This document shows, piece after piece, positions 23,601 to 36,141 of a stretch of DNA of 64,000 bases. The notes beneath the pieces are model-generated. The model worked only from the letters and a program-made list of their open reading frames with translations, was not told where the DNA came from and searched no databases. Origin of the DNA: Dryocosmus kuriphilus (lineage: Eukaryota; Arthropoda; Insecta; Hymenoptera; Cynipidae); contig CM076189.1 in the NCBI GenBank assembly GCA_038277395.1, positions 233,555,918 to 233,619,917 on the forward strand, given 5' to 3'. The position numbers and the translations under genes are program-made. Every line of letters begins with the position of its first letter. The first letter of the stretch is position 1.

Positions 23601-24600
23601 TTTTCAGCAGTAACACCTACTCCCCCGCACGAGCTGCCAACAAGGACGGAACTTTTTTGCATCACGTGCTTTTTCGCGGGTAATCATCAAGAATGGAATT
23701 ATAATTCTTCTATCAAGCTTTTATCTCTGTGATCCTTAATTACAATTGCAAGATTATGTAACTATTTTTGTTTACATGATCTTTGAAAAATAAAAAAATA
23801 TTGTTTATAATATATTGGAGAGTGATTCCAATTCTACATTAAAATATGAATAAATCGTATGAGAAAAATAAATTCTTTTTTCTCTGTGGTAAACGGTAAT
23901 TGCGAGTAAAATTAGACCGAGTGTTGAAATTCGGAATATTAAATATAATTCCGTAAAAAATGGGAAAATATAATGAAAATCGCTTACTTTTTGATGAGAG
24001 GATGTGGCCCAAATTCGATGAATTCATGAGGGGTTGCAAAAGCACGAAGAGTGGAATAAGACGCGAATTTCCGAAAGGAAGGAATTTCGAAATTGGTTGT
24101 TGAGGACACAAGTTTCAAAGGTGCGTTTCGAGCGATGCAAGTCCCACAGCTGACGAGACGCGACTGTGCGTTGAGGTCTCCTACCACCTAGCAGGTCGAG
24201 GTGGAGACACGTGAAAAGGGAGGCCACTTTCTGACCAATACTAACAACTTTTTATGTCGAGATACGTTGACACACTGAAAAGTCTTAACGTGAGGAAGCA
24301 TGTAAGCCTAAGGCAGAAGATTGGCTCAAGTTCTGAGGTCCAAGACGTCCAAGATATCTAGGAGAGAACGATTAATGCTTAGTGACGAATAAGAGTGCAG
24401 TGGACTTGGTAACGTGCATGCTAAGCGGAGAAGAGTTGATAAAGATCGACGGAAGTGTATTTTAGATTCAGTTTCATGTATGACTCTCAGTCCAAGGGAT
24501 AAAATTCGTGTTTTTTTTTTTCTTTCTTTGTTTTTTCTACAAAAATTTGGTATGGTGATAACATACATTTCTGAAACAATTAAATTTTAATAATATATAA
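20700..24600. other. Long AT-rich stretch with two higher-complexity patches
   Basis: No recognisable gene. Patches near 22300-22820 and 23990-24480 have balanced composition and could be conserved non-coding DNA or exons of a gene I cannot identify. The best frame in each (minus 22270-22503, 77 codons; minus 24326-24568, 80 codons) has no known motif. Confidence 0.35.
23301..23323. repeat. A homopolymer, 23 bp
   Basis: Uninterrupted run of 23 A. It could be a retroposon tail, but no element body was recognised upstream. Confidence 0.85.
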
Positions 24601-24604
24601 AATA

Positions 24605-25245
24605 GGGTGATACAAAAAACTCATGTTTGATTGTTTAAATTCTCGCCCCCTCATTTTGTGTTATTTGGTGAAATAAAATTTTTCTATTTTTTTGAAATTT
24701 AAAAAAAAATGTTTAGAGGTAGCTCTCGACTTCAAAGCGTTCACAATTCATTTTATGGACAATGCAAAGGCTAAGAATTTCATTTTGTAAGTAAATGCAC
24801 CCCCAAGTTAGCTAAAAGTCACCTCGTAAGATACTATAAATCAAGTTTTAAGTATCTTTTCCATTTTTGTAGAATAATTTCGTTTCTTATACAAATTCTC
24901 CCTAAAATGTTAATTTCACTTTTATAATATTCTGCAAAAATATTTTTAAATTGAGTTATAGTATCTTAAGGGGTTACCGTTAGCGAATTTCGGGGAGCAT
25001 TAATTTACAAAATCAAAATTTTAACCTTCGCATTGTTCATACAATTATTTTACATCACTTCTGTAAAGCATTTGCAACTCTTTTCGAAATTAAACGATTG
25101 ATTGAATTTTTAACGCTTTGGGACTGTGAGCTACCTCTAAACATTTTGTTTTAATCTCAAAAAAACTAGGAAAATTTTTTTTACCAAATAACACAAAATG
25201 AGAAAATGAGAATTTCAAAAAAATAATTTTTTATTTTGACCACCC
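24605..25245. mobile_element. TA-flanked fold-back MITE, 641 bp
   Basis: Ends are GGGTGATAC and the inverse of GACCACCC, with TA on both sides (24603-24604, 25246-25247). The inner halves are imperfect inverse copies: GTTTAGAGGTAGCTC on the left against GAGCTACCTCTAAAC on the right, and AAGATACTATAA against TTATAGTATCTTAA. The loop is near 24900. No coding capacity. Confidence 0.75.
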
Positions 25246-25249
25246 TAAT

Positions 25250-28110
25250 ATAAAATCTGAAATTTTGATTTCTGATCTCACAAAATTCAAAGATGTTTTT
25301 CTTTAATTTTTTAACTATTATAGTTACTAACCATACAATCAAAAGAGAAATTAAAATGCCAAATATTTTATTTGATTTTTTTAGTTTCCAACCGTTTCCA
25401 TCAATTCCTTTATGCTTATTTTTCGAAATTGTCTGAATTTATGTCACGTTTGTTATACTTCGGTTTTGGGAAAATCATAAATTTTGAAAGAAAAATATTT
25501 TTAAAAAGAATATTTAATTTTTTCCCTATGAAAAGTATAGTCAAATATAGATAAGTTTGTCCACATTCTCATTATCGATTTTGCTCAAAACTTTGTTCGT
25601 CGTCCTGCAAAACATTGAGAATTTTGTTTAATTTTCTGAAAATTACGCGAAATTAACAACTCAAAAAGTCAGGTGTACACATTCGCTGAAGTCACTAGCA
25701 TGAAGTTGCTTGAATTTACATGAAGTCACTGAATTCATCTGATGCCAGTGTATACTGCATCAGCTGAGTTGTCAACCCCTCGGAAAATTATAGCTTTCTT
25801 AAAGATAGGCAATTTCAAAGAGGACACTTTGATCTTAAAGTCTTGTGAAGTAAAAAAATACGATACGAATAAGTGTCGTCAATTACTATATATTAATGTA
25901 TTTTTACATTTTTTTAAATATCTCAAAATTATATATTTTATTAAATAATCTATTTTACTGGATTGTAAGATAAGCCATTTTCTTCCAAATCGCTTGTCTT
26001 GCAAATTAATGATCATTTACAAATTTTTGAAAACATTTTTAAAAGATTGAATTTAAAAAAAAATACCTGCATATAATTGAATACGCTTCTTTAATTCGGA
26101 TTCTCTGATGAACTTTTTACAAGAAATACTATAGTTTCCGTATATATATTTTTAAAAAACAATTTTTGACCAAAATATTTAACAGTTAAATTTGTATTCT
26201 TATAAGCAGTAGGTTCTTAAAGTTGAATGAAAAAAATCGATGGTTTGAATATTCAGATTTTGTGTAACAAGCATGAAATCTCCTATACGTATTTAAATTC
26301 TGGAAAAAGTATTTAAATTTTAGTGAAAATAATTTCATTTTCTCTAAGACAGACTACAATAAAAAAAAAATTGTATTTATTCACTAGAATTAGGGAAAAA
26401 AGTTCTGAAACTTTAAAGTGCTGTAAAATCTTCACTATAGAAATCAGTTAAGTATTTAAAGTTATACATGAAATTAATAACATTTAATAATATTTCCCAT
26501 CAATTCTACATTATAAATAACTTTGAATAACTTTTTCATTTGTGAAAGATCAATGCAATAATAAAATAAGGCCCCTAAAATTGTCCAAAAAATAAAGAAA
26601 TAGACAAAGAAAAAATTTAAAAAATCTTAACCTTGTTTAATTGCTTTTTTTCCTTGCAGCTCTTAATCAAAGGGTTTGCTTATTTTCATGAAGCCTACAG
26701 GAAAGAGACGAAAACTTTTATCGATTTATTAAGTAACGATATGGTATTTTACCTGAATTTAAATGAGATGCCGAATGAGTTGTAGAATATTCTCAAAACG
26801 ATTTACGATTAAATAAAATGCTTACAAAAAAATAGAATTCAATTATTAATACAAATGTGCGTAATATCTATGTGAGTAATGTAGAAGTTAATTTTATGCA
26901 GTGGAATGAATTTGATATGGTCAGACATAGTGAAAACCAGTCATTGGGCTTCTCTTTCTCAATGAACCACAAAAGTTGAATCGAATCCCACTATTTTATT
27001 TTGTGCTTAAACCAAGAATAGAATAATAGAAAATATGAAAATCTATAACCAGAACTCTATATCATAATACAAAATATTTTTTATGGAAAAATTGAAAACT
27101 CAAGCAATAATTAAATATACATAGGAGATAAAAAAATCAACTGAATAAACAGGAAAAAAACAATATTTCACTAAAATAATTTTCTTTTTCAAATTGAGAT
27201 AATGTCTGAAACGTTTCTGATTAATTTTGATTCGAATAATAATTCTGACAATGCACTTGGATGAAACTTGAAACAAGACTGAGAAGGACAGCCCAATTTT
27301 CAAGAGAAATAAGGTTTCTGCAGTTAGGCTGTTCTTCCAGGCATGCCTTCAATTAGACCCAGGCTGTCTGGTATTCATGCAACGATTCAGAAGATCTCAG
27401 AGTTCAGTGTTCGAATAAAAGAGTAGATTTGGCTGCAGACGATTCGAACCCTGTGAAAAGAGCGAACGACAGTCATGAATAATGTAATTAGGATAGCTGT
27501 TAGCTTCTTTTCCTTTGGATAATGTTTACGCCTAAATGTATACGTATTCAAGCTGTGTGTTAACAGCAGGACAGTTTTATCGACCTCCCTCTCCTCTACA
27601 CCTCTGACCTTCCTATAGTCATGTAAACGGGTGCTGCGGGCGGGCAGGTGAAGGAAGCGAAACTGGAAAAGGTACATCCTGTCAAGTCGGGTCACACACA
27701 TTATGATAATTGCAAGGATTCTATTCCTTTTTTTTAATCCCGAAAATTCCAGGCCAAAGTATAAATTTCAACTTCAACCCTTTTGACCTTTTTGGTTTTG
27801 AGGAGATAAGACTATTTCAGGCTAGTTGCACTTAAATATCAGGGGAAGTTCCTGGTCATTTCAATTTTTGTGATTTCAAGTCTTCAATGCTGCACATTTT
27901 TTACTTCAGTTATTTAAAGCTGAAAACTTTCCAAGTTTTAAACTGAATTCTTCATAATTAACTACTTCAACAATTTTAATTTAAAAAGGTGTTACGACAA
28001 ATTATTTCAAGTACCAATGTTTAAAATTTGAAAATTTCAAATATGAATCTTGCGTTCATGATGAAGATGCTCGTAAATCATTGAAAATGGAATAATATTT
28101 TAAGTTTAAA
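25250..28110. other. AT-rich stretch, no gene seen
   Basis: A more balanced patch at 27320-27720 carries a 104-codon minus-strand frame (27387-27701) without any motif I know. The rest is AT-rich and featureless. Confidence 0.4.
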
Positions 28111-28116
28111 CTGCTT

Positions 28117-28653
28117 AAGGTATTATGAACACGAAAAAAATATGTCTCGGGAAAATATACCTAACTTTTAAAAACAATATTATTACTGATGGTCTCGTTT
28201 AAAGGAGAAAGGATTATTTTTCACGAAAAAATTTGAAACATAAAAAATTGTTTCTTAAAAAAAATTGTTTTCGACCGATCTTTTTTTTTCTTACCGCTTC
28301 TTATCAAATTTTTGCAAATGATACTTTTTTAATTACTGATATCTTATTTTCTCAGGAAAAAGATTCTTTACAAGCAAATAAATATACTTGATAATAATGT
28401 ATTTATTATTAAACATTGAATAAAGTCACGCTGTGGAAAGTCTTTTTTCTAAGAAAGTAAGCTATCATTCATTAAAATCGTATCATTTTCAAAAATTTGG
28501 TAGGAACCGATAAGAGAAACAGTTTGATCAAAAACAATATTTTTTTTTATGAACAATTTTTTTCATGAAAAATAATCCTTGCTCCTTTCAACGAGAGCAT
28601 CAGTAATAATTTGTTCCGAGACCTGTTTTTTTTCATAGTATGCCCATAATATC
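28117..28653. mobile_element. Fold-back element with ~100+ bp inverted arms
   Basis: The left arm (GGTATTATGAACACG, ATGTCTCGG, TATTATTACTGATGGTCTCG, GAGAAAGGATTATTTTTCA) is inverted in the right arm (TGAAAAATAATCCTTGCTCC, CGAGAGCATCAGTAATAAT, CCGAGACCTG, CATAATATC). Weaker pairing continues inward past 28250. No open frame, no clear TSD. Confidence 0.7.
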
Positions 28654-28659
28654 TCAAAA

Positions 28660-29760
28660 AATTGAATAATTAAGAATCCAAAGTGTTTGAAATATTGAAG
28701 AAAATCGTTCGTTTTTTAAATTATTGAATTTGGAACGATTTCTGAGTTTGCCAATTTGGAAACTTTAATTTTAAAAGTGTTGAATTTTTAAAATTTTGAA
28801 CTAGAGTTAATTGTAGGTGTAAAAATAAAACATGTTCAATTTTTATGGCTTCTGCTTTCCAAGCGTAAAATAATATTTAATGCTTTTCATTCGGAGAGTA
28901 GATTATCTAATTTCCAAGGACTCGAATTTTCAAGATTACGAATTTTAAATTGAACAAATTTGAATGCTTGAATTGCTGTATTTTTCAGATTTAATTTTCA
29001 AATTTTAACAGAATTCTTCCACTTCGTATACTTTAACTTAAAGCTCAGTTTTAATTAAAATGAAAAAATGTTCAGTTTTGAATGCTTGAATTTAAAAAAA
29101 AAAAAATCTTCCTCCAAAACCACTGTTTGCGGAAATAAAGAAGAAAAAGCGTAGTTGATAAACCTGAAATTATCCAATTTTGAAAGATTAAAGTTGAAAT
29201 AGTTTAATTTTGAGTGTTCGCAACTTTTAATCGTTCTACTATTAAGTTTCTCAATTAAAAATGATATAATTTTGAAAACTTCAAACTTAAAAATATTCCA
29301 CTATGAAAACTTGTAATTTAAAAATTGTACAATTCTGAATATGACTTGAATTTGAAAATATCCAATATTGACTGATTTACATTTCATTCTATCCAATCAT
29401 AAATATTTTAACCTTAAATTGATCAATAAGTTTTAACGTTTTCGATTTAATTTGTCCTATACTTTAAAAACTTTCAGCCTGCAATTTTTTAATTTTAAAA
29501 TTCGATACTTATTTTGTTTATGATCATTTTGAATTTCAAATTGTATAATTTTAAGCCTTTTCTTAAATTTATGTATATAATTTATCAATTTAAAGTATCT
29601 TCTAATCGCTTTTCATTTAACATTTTTCAGTCTAATGTTTGAACAAATTACTTATTCTCACATTCAAGTTTGAAATTTACCATAAACAACTCCCTAAAAT
29701 AAAAATTTGAATTGTTTTGAATTTATGGAAAAGAAACCACATGAACTTAAACTCAAATAC
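28660..29760. repeat. Degenerate AT-rich TTTGAAA/TTTCAAT repeat, third block
   Basis: Dense variants of AATTTTGAAA, TTCAATTTT and CAATTTTGAATG in both orientations, like 14590-15580. No coding frame. Confidence 0.45.
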
Positions 29761-30196
29761 TCTAATCTAAGTTTTATTTTATAAAGACAGTAGTGTAAAA
29801 AGCACTTGCTTAGAACTTTAGGAAGTATGAAGATTTTTTTCAGCTGAAGTTATATTACGAATTATTGTTTCAACATTGTAACAAAAAAAATGTTGTTTTT
29901 TTGCAGTGAGTATATTTTTAGAATAAACAAGACCAGCTAGCTATTTATTTTACGTATTACCGGTAAAAAAAATGTTGAAGCGCAGTGCCAGTAACAAACG
30001 TGACTAATTTTGCGAACGAGTTATAGATACTCACTTGCTGAAGATAACACTATGTACATGGCGTATTAACGATATATAGGTAGCTTGCACGACGGAAAAC
30101 CTTGAACACATTCGATAATACGACCACTTTTCGATAAAAATTACCTTTGGTTCGTTATAATCGAAAACAACGGGATGAACATGAAAGTAGGGCAAA

Positions 30197-30393
30197 AAAT
30201 CTGCTCGCTTCGCGGGAACATTCTCTTCGCGCGCTTCGCGCGAAGTATGACCGCGCCTGTTGGCACTCGCGCTTCGCGCTCATAGATTATTCACCTCGCG
30301 CTACGCGCTCGGTGTTTATAGTTCGTATAAACCTTTAAATTAAAAATTACAAAAGAAATTATTTTACTTAAGGCTCTATCGCCCTTAAGGAAT
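30197..30393. repeat. GC-rich palindromic module (GCGCGAAGCGCG type)
   Basis: Inside AT-rich DNA this module packs self-complementary words: CGCGCTTCGCGCGAAG, ACTCGCGCTTCGCGCTC and CACCTCGCGCTACGCGCTC. Near its end AAGGCTCTATCGCCCTTAAG appears. Copies or inverse copies adjoin the other units of this family (33377-33460, 33511-33690, 44195-44420, 58130-58220). Confidence 0.75.
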
Positions 30394-31358
30394 ACATTCT
30401 CATCATGACACTCGCGCTTCGCGCTCCATAATTACATTTTTTTAAACACATTGTAGATTGGTAAAGTTTTTTAGTGATTTTCACCATAGAGGATTTCGAT
30501 TCTTAAAGGTAAAACACAGTTTCGCTGAAAAGTGGTTTTCTTTATATTTCATAACATATTTCACGAATAACTCAAAAACTACGCGTCTGATCAAAAAAAT
30601 GATGGAGAGCAAATTTGTAGACAATTTGGAGACGAACAACTTTGTTTATTATTATTTTTCCGTATCTTCCATAGTTTGGCGGAAAATTAGAAATCTTTCA
30701 TTTTTAATAACGTTTTATCGATTAAAACAAAAACCGTGCATTTTATGAAAAAATGCTTAAAACAAAATTTGTAGATCTTTTTAAATTGAACAACTTTGTT
30801 CTTTACCATTTTTTGGTATCTTGAATATTTTGGCGGGAAACCACAGTTTTTTTAATTTTAAGAGCGTTTTCTTGATTAAAACAAAAACCGTTCATTTTAT
30901 CGAAAAACGGTTAAGACAAAATTTGTAGATTTTTTTGAGAGGAACAATTTTACTTTCTTACGTTTTTTTTGTATCTCTCATAGTTTAGTCGGAAAATGAA
31001 TTTCTTGATTTTGTGTAAACCGTTTTTGATGGATAAAACCATAACCGTTGGTCAAAAACCGCTGGTTAACGAACTCGTCCTTTCTTTTTGGACCTTAAAG
31101 TAGTCTGCCAAAGCGCAATCCAATCCGATTAGTCCTTCGAAAGTTATCGTGGGAACAGACGACAACGACAACGACGACAACAACGACGACGACGACAACA
31201 ACGACGACAACAACGACGACAACGCCAACAGACAGACAGACACGGTCGTAAAAACCATTTTTTCGGATTCAGGAGGTCTTAAAACGTGGAGATTTCATGA
31301 AATCCGCGAAAGTCAAATTTTGCATAAATCTAATACCTTCTCATTGAGATGAGAATGT
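30394..31358 (+). mobile_element. ACATTCTCAT-bounded repeat unit, copy A
   Basis: Begins ACATTCTCAT (30394-30403) and ends with its exact inverse ATGAGAATGT (31349-31358). Inside are degenerate tandem subrepeats (words TTTGTAGAT, GAACAACTTTG, TAGTTTGGCGG, AAAACAAAAACCGT), then ACGAACTCGTCCTTTC, an (ACAACG)n tract at about 31160-31230, then GACAGACAGACACGGTCGTA. Open frames over the microsatellite (repeated D and N) are artefacts of the repeat. Confidence 0.7.
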
Positions 31359-32494
31359 AATAATAAAAAAATTGCATTTTTCAGCCAAACTATGTAAAAA
31401 ATGAAGAAATTTACGTTTTAGATATAAATTCATTGATTGGTGAGCGCGAGACAGGTGATGAGAATGCGCCTGAGTAGCGGGCAGATTTTTCAATAACTTT
31501 AAATAACTTTTATTGACTGTATAGTAATGTATTTTTTGATTAAAAGAACGGTATTATACGTTTAATGAAGAAAGTATGGGTTGTATCAAAAAATCATTTC
31601 AAGGGAATTTGTAGGTCCTTGGAAGGTGAATAATTCTGCTTGTTGATATTTTCACGTATCTCGCATACTTTTGCGGAAAAGTAGATTTTTTTATACGAAT
31701 TAACATATTTCACGAATAACTAAAAAATTACGCGTCTGATCAAAAAAATGATAGAGAGCAAATTTGTAGATCTTTTTGAGGCGAACAACTTTGTTTATTA
31801 TTATTTTTCCGTATCTTCCATAGTTTGGCGGGAAATTTGAAATCTTTAATTTTTAATAACGTTTTATCGATTAAAACAAAAACCGTGCATTTTATGAAAA
31901 AATGGTTGAAACAAAATTTGGAGACCTTTTTAAATTGAACAACTTTGTTCTTTACCATTTTTTTTTACCTTGAATATTTTGGCGGGAAACCACAGTTTTT
32001 TAATTTTAATAGCGTTTTCTTGATTAAAACAAAAACCGTTCATTTTACCGAAAAACGGTTAAGACAAAATTTGTAGATTTTTTTGAGATGAACAATTTTA
32101 CTTTCTTTTTTTTTTTGTATCTCTCATAGTTTAGTCGGAAAATGAATTTCTTGATTTTGTGTAAACCGTTTTTGATGGATAAAACCATAACCGTTGGTCA
32201 AAAACCGCTGGTTAACGAACTCGTCCTTTCTTTTGGACCTTAACGTAGTGTGCCAAAGCGCAATCCAATCCGATTAGTCCTTCGAAAGTTATCGTGGGAA
32301 CAGACGACAACGACAACGACAACGACGACAACGACAACGACGACAACAACGACGACAACGCCAACAGACAGACAGACACGGTCGTAAAAACCATTTTTTC
32401 GGATTCAGGAGGTCTTAAAACGTGGAGATTTCATGAAATCCGCGAAAGTCAAATTTTGCATAAATCTAATACCTTCTCATTGAGATGAGAATGT
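31359..32494 (+). mobile_element. ACATTCTCAT family unit, copy B
   Basis: Same layout as copy A and the same right end (ATGAGAATGT at 32485-32494). The subrepeat is clearest here: its anchor (GAACAACTTT or a variant) falls at 31628, 31783, 31937 and 32090, a spacing of 153-155 bp. An extra block at 31365-31620, with GATGAGAATGCGCC near 31460, has an inverse partner at 43040-43250. Confidence 0.7.
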
Positions 32495-33440
32495 AAAAAC
32501 GGTTTTTACGATGGTGTCTGTCTGTCTGTTGTCGTCGTCATCGTCGTTATCGTTATCGTTGGAGTCTGTTCCCACGATAACTTTCGAAGGACTAATCGGA
32601 TTGGAGTGCGCTTTGGTACACTTCTTTTAAGGGGTAAAAAGAAAGGATGAGTTCGTTAACCAGCGGTTTTTGACCAACGGTTATAGTTTTATCCATCAAA
32701 AACGGTTTTCACAAAATCAAAAAATCCATTTTCCGGCTAAACTATGAGAGATACAAAAAAAATGTAAGAAAGTAAAATTGTTCATCTCAAAAAAATCTAC
32801 AAATTTTGTCTTAACCGCTTTTTGATAAAATGAACGGTTTTTGTTTTAATCAAGAAAACGATATTAGAATTTAAAAACTCTGTTTTCCCGCCAAAATATT
32901 CAAGATACAAAAAAATGGTAAAGAACAAAGTTGTTCCATTTAAAAAGATCTACAAAATTTGTTTTAACCATTTTTTGATAACATGCACGGTTTTTGTTTT
33001 AATCGATAAAACGTTATTAAAAATAAAAAATTTCAAATTTTTCGCCAAACTATGGAAGATACGGAAAAATGATGATAAACAAAGTTGTTCGCCTCAAAAA
33101 GATCTACAAATTTGCTCTCTATCATTTTTTGAGAGGAGACGCGTAGTTTTTGAGTTATTCGTGAAATACGTTATGAAATATAAAGAAAAGCACCTTTCAG
33201 CAAAACTATGCAAGATATGAGAAAATATTAACAAGCAGAATTATTCACCTTGGAAAGAGCTACAAACTTTATTCGTTAAGACTCATCGTTTTACTTTTAA
33301 GAATCGAAATCCTCTATTGTGAAAATTTGGAAAATCACTAAAAAACTTTACCAATCTACAATGCGTTTTAAAAAATGTAATTATCGAGCGCGAAGCGCGA
33401 ATGCCGTAAATAACGTATCGAGCGCGAAGCGCGCGATGAC
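32495..33440 (-). mobile_element. ACATTCTCAT family unit, copy C (inverted against B)
   Basis: Starts at the very end of copy B and reads as its inverse: TTTTTACGATGGTGTCTGTC, the GTCGTT tract, TAACTTTCGAAGGACTAATC, GTTCGTTAACCAGCGG, then the subrepeats in reverse, then GAGCGCGAAGCGCGCGATGA. B and C form an inverted pair with arms of roughly 800 bp and almost no spacer. Confidence 0.7.
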
Positions 33441-33527
33441 AATGTTATTTCGAGCTAAAAACTTAAAATACTACTATCGACTATTTCGGTATAATTCTAA
33501 ACTTAAAAATCTGCCCGCTTCGCGGGC

Positions 33528-34690
33528 ACATTCTCATCGCGCGCTTCGCGCTCGATAGATTATTCACCTCGCGCTACGCGCTCGGTGTTTCTGGATAGTA
33601 TAAATCTTTAAATTAAAAATTCCAAAAGAAATTATTTTACTTAAGGCTCTATCGCCCTTAAGGAATACATTGTCATCATGACACTCGCACTTCGCGCTCG
33701 ATAATTACATTTTTTAAAACGCATTGTAGATTGGTAAAGTTTTTTAGTGATTTTCCAAATTTTCACAATAGAGGATTTCGATTCTTAAAAGTAAAACGAT
33801 GAGTCTTAACGAATAAATTTTGTAGCTCTTTCCAAGGTGAACAATTCTGCTTGTTAATATTTTCTCATATCTTGCACAGTTTTGCTGAAAAGTGGTTTGC
33901 TTTATATTTCATACAATATTTTACGAATAACTCAAAACTACGCATCTGATCAAAAAAATGATAGAAAGCAAATTTGTAGACCTTTTTGAGGCGAACAATT
34001 TTTTTATTATTATTTTTCCGTATCTTCCATAATTTGGCGGGAAATTTGAAATTTTTCATTTTTAATAACGTTTTATCGATTAAAACAAAAACCGTGCATT
34101 TTATCAAAAAATAGTTCAAACAAAATTTGTAGACCGTTTTAAATTGAACAACTTTGTTCTTTGCCACTTTTTTGTATCTTGAATATTTTGGCGGGAAACC
34201 AGAGTTTTTAAATTTTAATAGCGTTTTCTTGATTAAATCAAAAACCGTTCATTTTATCGAAAAACGGTTAAGATAAAATTTGTAGATTTTTTTAAGATGA
34301 ACAATTTTACTTTCTTACATTTTTTTTGTGTCTCTCATAGTTTAGCCGGAAAATGGATTTTTTTATTTTGTGAAAACCGTTTTTGATGGATAAAACCATA
34401 ACCGTTGGTCAAAAACCGCTGGTTAACGAACTCGTTCTTTCTTTTTGGACCTTAAAGTAGTGTGCCAAAGCGCAATCCAATCCGATTAGTCCTTCGAAAG
34501 TTATCGTGGGAACAGACGACAACGACGACAACGACAACGACGACAACAACGACGACAACGCCAACAGACAGACAGACACGGTCGTAAAAACCATTTTTTC
34601 GGATTCAGGAGGTCTTAAAACGTGGAGATTTCATGAAATCCGCGAAAGTCAAATTTTGCATAAATCTAATACCTTCTCTGATGAGAATGT
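33528..34690 (+). mobile_element. ACATTCTCAT family unit, copy D
   Basis: Starts ACATTCTCAT (33528-33537) next to CCCGCTTCGCGGGC and ends ATGAGAATGT (34681-34690). It contains the GC-rich module, subrepeats, ACGACAACG tract and PyrPur tail in the same order as copy A. Its first part is inverted against the end of copy C, giving a second palindrome centred near 33500. Confidence 0.7.
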
Positions 34691-34699
34691 AAAAATTAA

Positions 34700-36082
34700 C
34701 TGAACTTAAACCGAAATCCATATGAGCATCACTGAATGAACAGAAAATATACTGAGGATTAGTAATTCTATTCACTCGCATTTATAGCAATGACGAAGGG
34801 GTAGTCATGGGCACTATCACCCCCGGTATTGTAATTGTGATTGCCTTATCCTGATGTAGAAATATTCATAAAATCCATTAGAAACAAGAATATTAATCCG
34901 AAAATCAATTCTTTTACCCTTTACAACATAACTTAATTTCAAGGTGTTACAATTAGCCTTCGTGCCTGAATGGTAAAAATTATAATATTTCATAGAAGAT
35001 GAAAATTTTAATTTTAATGGGGTAAAATAACTCAGATTTTAATTGAGTTTTCTTGTCATATCATAAGGTAACACGATAAATTGATTGATTCACTTTTTAC
35101 AAAAAATGACATTGCCATAAATCGAAATGTGTGTGTTCATTTCCGGGTTTCTCGCAAAAAAATTTGAAACCTTCTTCCAGGTGATTCAAATTTTAAGATT
35201 CTAGCTCTTAGCACTGGACAATTTAAAATTTTAAATATTCTAAAGTGAATTAAAAAATAAACCTTTCAATGTGGGATCCCTAAAAAAAAGTGTTTAACAT
35301 TTTTAATTAAAACATTTAAAACAGAACAATTTTGAGAGCAGTAATTGTATCATTATAATTTTTACAATTTGGAAACTTTCTAGTCGTATATTAGTTTCAA
35401 TACCTTTAAAAAATAAACAATTCTTAAATAATTGTTTTTTAATTAAATAAATTCAAATTCAAATATACAAAAAAACGTACTTACAAATGAAAAATTAAGA
35501 AATTAATTTATCAAATTCACGCCTTATAAATGCAACTATTTTAGAAGTTATTTATTATTGATTTGCAAATGATCCAAACTGAACTTACTTTTAAAAGCAA
35601 TATCCTCCGAAGTACGTATTATTAATTTTCAGCACAATGTTCAATAATGATAAGTATGACTAATATTTTTTTCCTGAAGTAAATAATGAAAAACAAAATA
35701 GTCGAATGACAGAGTAGTTCTTTGGCTTTATCAAAAGATCATCTGTCCCATGAACTTATAACATGTTTGGATTAACGTAAAATGAACATTAACAAAATAT
35801 TCTTTAAGAACCTCGCATTTATCCTACCTTTTGATAACGGATGGCAAAGCGACATTTTCAAAGATATATATTGGCTCTTGACCCTTACAGCCCAACCAAT
35901 CCAATTTACAATTTTATTTATGCAGTGACCCGACTTACTTAAGTCACTGGGTCCGAATGCACGTGGGAATGTGTATCCTTTTGAGTGGGAAAGATTACCG
36001 ATATAGTTCGTAGACTAAATTCAAATTTCTTCTCAAAATGTAAGAAGTATCTTCAACTCAAGTTTGATACTCAACTCAAATT

Positions 36083-36141
<59 letters not shown>

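Noticed and set aside
31149..31352. Open frames rich in Asp/Asn over the (ACAACG)n tracts (also at 32294, 34506 and minus 31052, 32212, 34409)
   Set aside because: They are the six-base microsatellite read in frame; the same frames appear on both strands and in every repeat copy.
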